Below, in pieces: positions 1 through 5,271 of a DNA stretch of 6,271 nucleotides. The stretch is from positions 1-6,271 of the forward strand of contig DATHSN010000463.1 of assembly GCA_035464115.1 (NCBI GenBank), read 5' to 3'. Both the position numbers and the translations under genes were made by a program. Numbering within the stretch: position 1 is the first letter of the stretch; the number at the start of each line of letters is the position of its first letter. This DNA comes from DATHSN01 sp035464115 (GTDB lineage: Bacteria > Actinomycetota > Acidimicrobiia > Acidimicrobiales > SKKL01). The notes beneath the pieces are model-generated. The model was not told the origin of the DNA. It worked only from the letters and a program-made list of their open reading frames with translations, and ran no database searches.

Positions 1-567
1 CACCTCGACGCGGCGCGCCGCAACCTCGACCTGCTCGCCGAGCACGGCATCCACGCCGTGGTGGGCACCACTGGGTTCGACGACGCCGACGTCGCCCGCT
101 GGCACGAGCGCTTCACCCGCAGCAACTGCGTGTTCGCCCCCAACTTCGCCATCGGCGCAGTGCTGATGATGCGCTTCGCCGAGATGGCGGCGCCCTGGTT
201 CGAGACCGCCGAGGTCGTCGAGTACCACCACGACCAGAAGGTCGACGCGCCGTCGGGCACCGCGATGCTCACCGTCGAGCGCATGGCGGCGGCGTCGGGG
301 GAGTGGGCCGACGACCCCACCCGCACCGAGGTGGTGGCCGGGGCCCGCGGGGCCGAGGGCCCCGGCGGCATCCACGTGCACTCGCTGCGGATGCGCGGCA
401 TGGTGGCCCACCAGGAGGTGCTCCTCGGCACCACCGGCCAGACGCTCACGATCCGCCACGACTCCTACGACCGGTCGAGCTTCATGCCGGGCGTGGTCCT
501 CGCGGTGAAGCGCGTGGCCGACCGGCCCGGCATCACCATCGGGCTCGACGCGCTGCTCGGCGTGTAG
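1..567 (+). CDS. dapB: 4-hydroxy-tetrahydrodipicolinate reductase, 5'-truncated
   Basis: DapB reduces the dihydrodipicolinate precursor with NAD(P)H in the cytoplasm, on the diaminopimelate/lysine pathway that feeds peptidoglycan. The frame is open from base 1, so the first part of the gene (Rossmann GxGxxG region) lies outside the window; 188 codons plus TAG remain of a protein usually about 240-270 residues. Visible family marks are VGTTGF (bases 61-78), the FAPNFAIGA segment, and the signature YHHDQKVDAPSGTA at about 223-264, which holds the catalytic histidine pair (226-231) and the substrate-binding lysine (238-240). The C-terminal half ends with the typical SFMPGVVLAVK segment and a GLD-x-LLG tail. 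The first in-frame start-like codon (GTG at 58) falls inside the nucleotide-binding domain and is not a real start. It has no functional link to the downstream sugar genes and is separated from them by 188 bases. Identification is secure. Confidence 0.96.
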   Translation, partial: HLDAARRNLDLLAEHGIHAVVGTTGFDDADVARWHERFTRSNCVFAPNFAIGAVLMMRFAEMAAPWFETAEVVEYHHDQKVDAPSGTAMLTVERMAAASGEWADDPTRTEVVAGARGAEGPGGIHVHSLRMRGMVAHQEVLLGTTGQTLTIRHDSYDRSSFMPGVVLAVKRVADRPGITIGLDALLGV

Positions 568-615
568 CCCGCGTCGGTCGAGGCGCCGGGCCTTCCCGAT
601 CCCGGCTCGCGCGGG
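568..615 (+). terminator. Possible GC-rich terminator hairpin after dapB
   Basis: Immediately after the dapB stop codon there are two nested inverted repeats: CCCGCG (568-573) can pair with CGCGGG (610-615), and GCCGGG (585-590) can pair with CCCGGC (601-606) around a 10-base loop. No run of T follows, so it is not a classic intrinsic terminator, although T-less hairpins are common downstream of genes in high-GC actinobacteria. In such GC-rich DNA, short inverted repeats also arise by chance, so this is only a weak call. Confidence 0.3.
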
Positions 616-632
616 GCCTCCGTCGCACCCGT

Positions 633-719
633 GTGATCGGTCACGTCTGCGCCGTTCGCGCTCCGTTCACGTATCGGCGCGCCCGTGCGAGGGCACGGAC
701 TCCGTGTCGCACGCCACGG
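633..719 (+). promoter_or_regulatory. Inverted-repeat-rich leader upstream of the sugar operon
   Basis: The rest of the 188-base gap before the operon holds three dyads. GTGA-N4-TCAC (633-644) could be an operator half-site pair or, with two G-U pairs, a 6-bp RNA hairpin with loop UCGG. CCGTGC-GAGG-GCACGG (683-698) is a perfect 6-bp stem with a 4-base loop. CCGTG-N8-CACGG (702-706 with 715-719) reuses the same CCGTG/CACGG arms, so alternative pairings between the last two are possible. The hexamer TCACGT occurs twice (641-646 and 667-672), 26 bases apart start to start. I see no convincing -35/-10 pair. The operon promoter is presumably here because this is the only gap in the window, but that is inference. 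Confidence 0.3.
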
Positions 720-743
720 CGACCAACAGTTCGCGACCAGGTC

Positions 744-750
744 GGAGAGG
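744..750 (+). promoter_or_regulatory. Ribosome binding site of the oxidoreductase gene
   Basis: GGAGAGG lies five bases before the ATG at 756. It is a strong purine-rich Shine-Dalgarno sequence and decides the start of the oxidoreductase gene against the much longer upstream extension of the same open frame. Confidence 0.75.
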
Positions 751-755
751 ACTCA

Positions 756-1790
756 ATGCGCGTCGGCGTAGTCGGATGTGGGTACTGGGGATCGAAGCAC
801 GTGCGCGTGCTCTCGTCGGTCCCCGAGGTGGAGCAGGTGGTGATCATCGAGCCCGATGCTCGACGGCGCGACGAGCTCGGGCGGGCCTTCCCGGGCGCAC
901 GTCTGGCCAGCTCGCTGGCCGAGGGCCTGCCCCAGATCGACGCGGTCGTCGTGGCGACGCCGGCGCGGACCCACGCGCACCTCACCCGGATCGCCCTCGA
1001 GGCCGGCAAGCACGTGCTCGTCGAGAAGCCCATGGCCACCTCCACCATCGAAGCCGTCGAGCTGGCGAACCTGGCCGGCGAGCGGGGTCTCACGCTCATG
1101 GTGGGGCACACGTTCGAGTACCACGAGGCGGTCGCCACCCTGCGCGGGATGATCGACGCCGGTGATCTGGGCGAGCTGCTGCACTTCAACTCGGCGCGAC
1201 TGAACCTCGGCCTGTACCAGCCCGACGTGAACGTGGTGTGGGACCTCGCGCCCCACGACCTGTCGATCATCAACCACCTCGTCGGTGGCGCGCCCAAGAC
1301 GGTGACCTGCTGGGGTCGGGCCCACGCGGGCCACGACGTCGAGGACGTGGCCTACCTGCACCTCGACTACGGCGACGTGACCGCACAGGTGCACGTCAGC
1401 TGGCTCGATCCGGTGAAGGTGCGGCGGCTCACCGCGGTCGGCACCCGCAAGATGGTCGTCTACGACGACATGGCGGTCGACGATCCGATCCGGATCTTCG
1501 ACAAGGGCCTCGACTCGTCGGGCGACGGTCGCCCGGCCTATCGCCACAACGGCAGCAGCGCGCCGGCGGTGCGCGCCGGCGAGCCCCTCGCGGTCGAGGA
1601 CCAGCACTTCGTCGAGTGCGCCATGCTCGGCCTCACGCCCCGCACCGGAGCCGCGAGCGGCATCGCGGTGACGGCCACGCTGGAGGCGGCCGAGTGGTCG
1701 CTGCGGCGGGGGCGCCCGGTGGCGATCGAGGAGGTCTTCGAACCGGCTGATCTGCTGGTGCTGCCGCCGACCCCGGTGGGTGGCGGTTGA
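756..1790 (+). CDS. Gfo/Idh/MocA-family oxidoreductase, probable nucleotide-sugar 3-dehydrogenase
   Basis: A 344-residue NAD(P)-dependent sugar oxidoreductase, of usual length for the family. The N-terminal Rossmann fold starts at once with GVVGCGYWG (GxGxxG at residues 7-12). The family signature VEKPMATS carries the EKP motif at 90-92, with the catalytic-type lysine at K91. WDLAPHDLSIINHLVG (about 162-177) provides the conserved D/H pair, with H167 as the likely acid-base residue; in WlbA-type enzymes an equivalent Lys/His pair is used. By family and context it likely oxidises C3 of a nucleotide sugar to the 3-keto form used by the aminotransferase that follows, as WbpB/WlbA do with UDP-GlcNAcA. 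This role is inferred, since the family also holds many other sugar and inositol dehydrogenases and reductases. The ATG at 756 is chosen for its strong Shine-Dalgarno and because the Rossmann strand begins directly there. The stop TGA overlaps the next ATG by one base. Confidence 0.9.
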   Translation: MRVGVVGCGYWGSKHVRVLSSVPEVEQVVIIEPDARRRDELGRAFPGARLASSLAEGLPQIDAVVVATPARTHAHLTRIALEAGKHVLVEKPMATSTIEAVELANLAGERGLTLMVGHTFEYHEAVATLRGMIDAGDLGELLHFNSARLNLGLYQPDVNVVWDLAPHDLSIINHLVGGAPKTVTCWGRAHAGHDVEDVAYLHLDYGDVTAQVHVSWLDPVKVRRLTAVGTRKMVVYDDMAVDDPIRIFDKGLDSSGDGRPAYRHNGSSAPAVRAGEPLAVEDQHFVECAMLGLTPRTGAASGIAVTATLEAAEWSLRRGRPVAIEEVFEPADLLVLPPTPVGGG

Positions 1791-2923
1791 TGGCCGTCCG
1801 CATCCCCTTCCTCGACCTCGGCGCCATGCACGACGAGATCCGCGACGACCTCGACCGCGTCTGGACCGACACGGTCGACCAGTCGGCGTTCGTCGGTGGC
1901 GACGCGGTCGCTCGGTTCGAGGCCGAGTTCGCTCGGTACTGCGGGGTCGGGCACTGCGTCGGTGTGGCCAACGGCACCGACGCCCTCGAGCTGGTGCTCC
2001 GCGCGCTCGCCGTGGGTCCCGGCGACGAGGTGGTCCTGCCGACCAACACCTTCTTCGCCACGCTCGAGGCGGTCCGCCTGGTGGGGGCCCGGCCGGTGCT
2101 CGTCGACGTCGACCCGGCCACGTTGTTGATGCGCGTCGACGCCGCCGAGGCGGCGATCACCCCTCGCACCGCCGCCGTGATCGCCGTGCACCTGTTCGGC
2201 CAGACCGTCGACCTCGACGCCTTCGCCGACCTCTCGGCCCGCACGGGTGTCCCGCTCATCGAGGACGCCGCCCAGGCCCACGGCGCCCGCTGGGACGACC
2301 GGGTGGCCGGCTCGGCGGGGATCGCCGCGTGCTTCAGCTTCTACCCCGGCAAGAACCTGGGTGCGCTCGGCGACGGTGGCGCCGTCGTCACCGACGATCC
2401 CCGACTCGAAGCGGTCGTGCGCTCGTTGGCCAACCACGGGCGCGACCCGACGTCGGCCCGCGGGCACGGCCGGGTCGGTCGCAACAGCCGGCTCGACGGA
2501 CTCCAGGCCGGTGTCCTGTCCGCCAAGCTGGGTCATCTCGACGCGTGGAACGCGCGTCGGCGCCAGATCTGGGATCGCTACACCGCCGCGCTGGCGGGCA
2601 CGGCTGCCGAGCCGGTGCGCCAGAGCGCCCGGGCCACGTCGGTGCACCACCTGGCCGTGGTGCGGGTGCCCGAGCGCGACGAGGTCCGCCGCCGGCTCGC
2701 CGAGTCCGGCATCGCCACCGGCGTGCACTACCCGGTGCCGTGCCACCGGCTCCCGCCGTTCGGGCCCGACGAGCACGTGCCGCTCGCGGTCGCCGAGCGG
2801 GCGGCCGGCGAGATCCTCTCGCTGCCGATGTACCCGCAGCTGTCCGACGGCGACGTCGACACGGTGGCGGCGCGGCTGACCGAGGTCCTCGGCGAGGTGC
2901 GGGAGCGCAGCGGTGTCAGCTGA
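1790..2923 (+). CDS. DegT/DnrJ/EryC1/StrS PLP-dependent sugar aminotransferase
   Basis: A 377-residue fold-type I aminotransferase that would move an amino group, usually from glutamate, to a keto nucleotide sugar. The PLP site is complete: ANGTDALEL near residues 61-69 for phosphate binding, IEDAAQAHGA with D159 (pyridine nitrogen) and Q162, and SFYPGKNLGALGDGGA with the Schiff-base lysine K188. The C-terminal domain has the GVHYPVPCH segment and ends LSLPMYPQLSDGDV, both typical. NTFFAT after VVLPT resembles the NTF/YxAT motif of C3 aminotransferases such as DesV, TylB, QdtB and FdtB, while WbpE/WlbC enzymes are also related. I infer action at C3, but the exact sugar is unknown. ATG at 1790 overlaps the previous TGA (TGATG) by one base; a TTG codon just before it (1787) is in frame but a less likely start. 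Its last 11 bases overlap the acyltransferase gene. Confidence 0.93.
   Translation: MAVRIPFLDLGAMHDEIRDDLDRVWTDTVDQSAFVGGDAVARFEAEFARYCGVGHCVGVANGTDALELVLRALAVGPGDEVVLPTNTFFATLEAVRLVGARPVLVDVDPATLLMRVDAAEAAITPRTAAVIAVHLFGQTVDLDAFADLSARTGVPLIEDAAQAHGARWDDRVAGSAGIAACFSFYPGKNLGALGDGGAVVTDDPRLEAVVRSLANHGRDPTSARGHGRVGRNSRLDGLQAGVLSAKLGHLDAWNARRRQIWDRYTAALAGTAAEPVRQSARATSVHHLAVVRVPERDEVRRRLAESGIATGVHYPVPCHRLPPFGPDEHVPLAVAERAAGEILSLPMYPQLSDGDVDTVAARLTEVLGEVRERSGVS
2901..2905 (+). promoter_or_regulatory. Ribosome binding site of the acyltransferase gene
   Basis: GGGAG inside the 3' end of the aminotransferase gene sits seven bases before GTG at 2913. It supports this GTG as the start over the next in-frame GTG at 2925. 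Confidence 0.55.
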
Positions 2924-3530
2924 GGTGCAGGTCGGATCCGGCGTCGTCGACCCGGGCGTGGTGGTGGGCTACGAGCCCGGACGCCCGGTCGAGCGCGGCC
3001 TCCGGCTCGGAGTCGACCACGTCCTGCGCAGCGGCACGGTGATCTACCTCGGGTCGCGCATCGGCGACCGCTTCCAGACGGGTCACAACGTGGTGGTCCG
3101 CGAGCAGGCCGACATCGGTGACGACGTGTCGGTGTGGACCGGCTCGGTCGTCGACTACGGCGTGCGCATCGGCGACGGGGCGAAGATCCACACGAGCTGC
3201 TACGTCGCCCAGCACTCCGAGATCGGCCCCGGCGCGTTCCTCGCGCCCGGCGTGGCGTTCGCCAACGACCTGTACCCGGGCGACGAGGACTCCGCCGACC
3301 TGATGCGCGGCCCGGTGATCGGCGCCGGCGCGCAGATCGGCGTGAACGTCACCGTCCTGCCCTACGTGCGCATCGGCGAGGGCACCATCGTGGGCGCCGG
3401 GTCGGTGGTCACGCGCGACCTCCCCGCCGGGGTCATCGCCTACGGCAACCCGGCGCGCCCTCACGGCGAGGTCGATGCCCGGATCCCCATCGGGGAGCGC
3501 GCACCGTTCGACGGGACGGTCGACCGATGA
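2913..3530 (+). CDS. Left-handed beta-helix (hexapeptide) acyltransferase, probable sugar N-acetyltransferase
   Basis: A 205-residue protein built from hexapeptide repeats, with the [LIV]-G-x-x-x pattern recurring over residues about 42-115 and again 134-165 (for example ADIGDDVSVWTG, SEIGPGAFLAPG, PVIGAGAQIGVNVTVLP). These coil into a left-handed beta-helix that works as a trimer with acyl-CoA. A loop breaks the repeats at FANDLYPGDEDSADLMRG (about 116-133), and VGAGSVVTRDLP followed by GNPAR (178-182) closes the helix, the usual ending of sugar N-acetyltransferases such as WbpD, WlbB, QdtC and FdtC. Following directly after the aminotransferase, it most likely acylates the new amino group, but the acyl donor and sugar are not shown by sequence. 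The GTG at 2913 is preferred: GGGAG lies at 2901-2905, seven bases upstream, and the gene overlaps the aminotransferase by 11 bases. It ends in an ATGA overlap with the next gene. Confidence 0.9.
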   Translation: MSAEVQVGSGVVDPGVVVGYEPGRPVERGLRLGVDHVLRSGTVIYLGSRIGDRFQTGHNVVVREQADIGDDVSVWTGSVVDYGVRIGDGAKIHTSCYVAQHSEIGPGAFLAPGVAFANDLYPGDEDSADLMRGPVIGAGAQIGVNVTVLPYVRIGEGTIVGAGSVVTRDLPAGVIAYGNPARPHGEVDARIPIGERAPFDGTVDR

Positions 3531-4249
3531 TCGACCCCCAGATCCGCCCCGACCCCGAGACCTCCGCCGATGCCGTGCGCGCCCCCGGGGTGCTGCCCCG
3601 CCGGACCCCGGTGACCACGCGCGCCATCGACCTGGTGGTGGCCACCACCATGGTCGTGGTGCTCTCGCCGCTGATGGCGCTGGTGGCGCTCGCCGTGCGG
3701 CTCGAGAGCCGCGGACCGGCGATCTACCGCGGCGCCCGGCTGGGCCGTGGGCGCGAGCCGTTCACCGTCTACAAGTTCCGCTCGATGCAGCACCAGGCGT
3801 CCGACGACGCCCACCGTCGCTACGTCCTCGAGCTGTTGAGCGACGGTGGCGGTGACGATGTCGACCCCGATCGCACGGTCGCCGATCGCACGGTCGCCTT
3901 CAAGCTCGAGGGCGACCCCCGGGTGACCCGGGTCGGCCGGTTCATCCGGCGCACGACGCTCGACGAGCTGCCGCAGCTGTTCAACGTGATCCGGGGCGAC
4001 ATGAGCCTGGTCGGGCCGCGCCCCGAGGTGCCCTACGCGCTCGAGGCCTACGAGCCGTGGCACCACGAGCGGTTCGCGGTGCGCCCCGGCCTCACCGGGC
4101 TGTGGCAGGTGTCGGGGCGCGGCGACCTGTCGCCGCGCGACATGCTCGCCCTCGACGTCGAGTACGCACGCCGTCGGAGCATCGCGCTCGATCTGCGGAT
4201 CCTTCTCCGCACCATCCCCGCCGTGCTCGCGGCCAGGGGAGCGAGCTGA
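3527..4249 (+). CDS. Undecaprenyl-phosphate sugar-1-phosphate transferase (short monotopic PGT)
   Basis: A 240-residue bacterial sugar transferase (PF02397 type) that would move a sugar-1-phosphate from a nucleotide sugar to undecaprenyl phosphate at the inner face of the membrane, starting a glycan repeat. After a proline-rich, charged N-terminus of about 30 residues comes one hydrophobic segment (about 34-58) with the Ser-Pro pair S47-P48 typical of the re-entrant helix of PglC-like monotopic enzymes. Then follow VYKFRSM (81-87), TTLDELPQL with the catalytic Asp-Glu dyad D146-E147, RGDMSLVGPRP (156-166) and GLTGLWQVSGR (188-198). It lacks the four-helix and CoA-binding N-terminal part of WcaJ/WbaP, so it is the minimal catalytic form. 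The loop between KFRSM and the catalytic core contains a tandem DRTVA repeat (residues about 116-124) encoded by a 15-bp DNA duplication. The gene starts in an ATGA overlap with the acyltransferase and ends in a TGATG overlap with the GT2 gene. The sugar is not predictable from sequence. Confidence 0.93.
   Translation: MIDPQIRPDPETSADAVRAPGVLPRRTPVTTRAIDLVVATTMVVVLSPLMALVALAVRLESRGPAIYRGARLGRGREPFTVYKFRSMQHQASDDAHRRYVLELLSDGGGDDVDPDRTVADRTVAFKLEGDPRVTRVGRFIRRTTLDELPQLFNVIRGDMSLVGPRPEVPYALEAYEPWHHERFAVRPGLTGLWQVSGRGDLSPRDMLALDVEYARRRSIALDLRILLRTIPAVLAARGAS
3867..3898 (+). repeat. Perfect 15-bp tandem duplication within the sugar transferase gene
   Basis: CGATCGCACGGTCGC occurs twice head to tail (3868-3882 and 3883-3897), with one further matching base on each side. 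It is in frame and encodes DRTVA twice just before the conserved KLEGDPRVTRVG segment. Identity at the DNA level, including wobble bases, indicates a recent slippage duplication. Confidence 0.9.
4235..4241 (+). promoter_or_regulatory. Ribosome binding site of the glycosyltransferase gene
   Basis: AGGGGAG at the 3' end of the sugar transferase gene lies seven bases before ATG 4249. It is a strong Shine-Dalgarno and fixes the start of the glycosyltransferase; the same open frame continues upstream to 4057 but without gene-like content. Confidence 0.7.
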
Positions 4250-5271
4250 TGTCCGAGCCCGCCGTCCTCCCCACCGTGAGCGTCGTGCTCGCGACCTACG
4301 ACCGTTGCCACCTGCTGGCCGAGCACCTGCCCGTGCTGCTCGCCGACCCGGCGGCCACCGAGGTGATCGTGGTCGACGACGGGTCGAGCGACGACACCGC
4401 CGCGCTCCTCGCGTCGCTCGCGACGACGCACCTGAACCTGGTGCCCGTCACGATCCCCAACTCGGGGACGGACGTCGCGCGTCGCACCGGAGTCGAGCGG
4501 GCCAACGGCGAGGTGGTGCTCCTGCTCGACGACGACGTGCGTCCCTCCGAGGGGCTGGTGACCGGCCACGCCACCCGCCACGCGGCCGAGACCGGGATCG
4601 TGCTGGTGGGCTACATGCCCACCGAGCTGCCGGCGCGGCGGGCGCCCGGGTCGTTCGCCACCGAGCTGTACGCCCGTGAGTACGAGACCGTCGTCTCGCG
4701 CTACGAGCATGATCCGACCACCATCCTGCGGTCGTTGTGGAACGGCAACGTGTCGATCCGGCGGGGGGACTACCTGCGCGCCCACACCGGCGCCCGGTGG
4801 CCCCACGCGGGCTACCACGAGGACGCGAACCTGGGCATCGCCTGCGAGCGGGCGGGCCTGGTGGGCCGGTTCGATCGGACCCTCCTCGGCGCCCACCGCC
4901 ACCGCGTGTCGCTCGGCACGTTCCGGAGGACGGGACGGCGCATCGGCTACGGCAACCGTGAGCTCCACGAGCGCCATGGCGACATCCTCGGGCCGTACGA
5001 TCCCGACCACGGTCTCGAAGGTCTGGGTCCGGCGTTGCGCCGCCTGGTCGCCGCCGCCGATCGGCCGGCGCGGGGGCGGGCTCTCGCGGGTGCGCTGCAC
5101 GCGGTGACCCTCGGCGCGGGTCACCTGCGTTGGTGGTGGCTCGAGCGTCGGGCCGGGCAGCTCCTGCGCCGGGTGGAGATCCGCCGGGGGGCCCGTCGGT
5201 CGGCGACCTCGGTGGCCCCTGGAGACGGCCGCGCCGATCCGGTCGGCTGGCCGGCATCGCAGGCGTCGTGA
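4249..5271 (+). CDS. Family 2-type glycosyltransferase (GT-A fold)
   Basis: A 340-residue cytoplasmic or membrane-associated glycosyltransferase expected to add a sugar from a nucleotide donor to the lipid-linked acceptor. The N-terminus has the GT2 start TVSVVLATYDR, then VIVVDDGSSDDT with D43-D44 for nucleotide binding, and VVLLLDDDVRPS with the metal-binding DxD-type D94-D96. WNGNVSIRR (164-172) and YHEDANLGIACERAG (189-203) supply the acceptor-side motif and likely catalytic-base region (E191/D192). The usual domain ends near residue 225. The remaining about 115 residues are Arg-rich and carry a tryptophan cluster, HLRWWWLERR (292-301), which may sit on the membrane; I see no clear transmembrane helix. 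Start ATG overlaps the previous stop (TGATG), and the stop overlaps the next ATG in the same way. Donor and acceptor are unknown. Confidence 0.9.
   Translation: MSEPAVLPTVSVVLATYDRCHLLAEHLPVLLADPAATEVIVVDDGSSDDTAALLASLATTHLNLVPVTIPNSGTDVARRTGVERANGEVVLLLDDDVRPSEGLVTGHATRHAAETGIVLVGYMPTELPARRAPGSFATELYAREYETVVSRYEHDPTTILRSLWNGNVSIRRGDYLRAHTGARWPHAGYHEDANLGIACERAGLVGRFDRTLLGAHRHRVSLGTFRRTGRRIGYGNRELHERHGDILGPYDPDHGLEGLGPALRRLVAAADRPARGRALAGALHAVTLGAGHLRWWWLERRAGQLLRRVEIRRGARRSATSVAPGDGRADPVGWPASQAS

Noticed and set aside
303..755. Upstream extension of the oxidoreductase reading frame starting within dapB
   Set aside because: The translation of 303-755 is Arg/Pro/His-rich, typical of a wrong frame in GC-rich DNA, and it overlaps the clear dapB sequence. 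The strong Shine-Dalgarno and Rossmann fold start fix ATG 756.
568..755. Sigma-70-type promoter in the gap before the operon
   Set aside because: I looked for a -35/-10 pair with reasonable spacing and found only weak matches, so no specific promoter is called.
1787..1789. TTG as an alternative start of the aminotransferase
   Set aside because: It is immediately followed by ATG 1790, which overlaps the upstream stop codon in the TGATG pattern used at two other junctions of this operon.
1538..2776. A 412-codon open frame on the minus strand
   Set aside because: It lies opposite the oxidoreductase and aminotransferase genes, whose motifs are intact, and its translation has no family motif. 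Long antisense frames are common in high-GC coding DNA.
1780..3042. A 420-codon + strand frame overlapping the aminotransferase
   Set aside because: Its translation is almost entirely Arg/Gly/Ala/Pro and has no motif, whereas the adjacent frame holds the complete PLP aminotransferase.
4048..5124. A 358-codon open frame on the minus strand opposite the glycosyltransferase
   Set aside because: It is a shadow of the GT2 gene, with repetitive Gly/Arg/Val composition and no motif.
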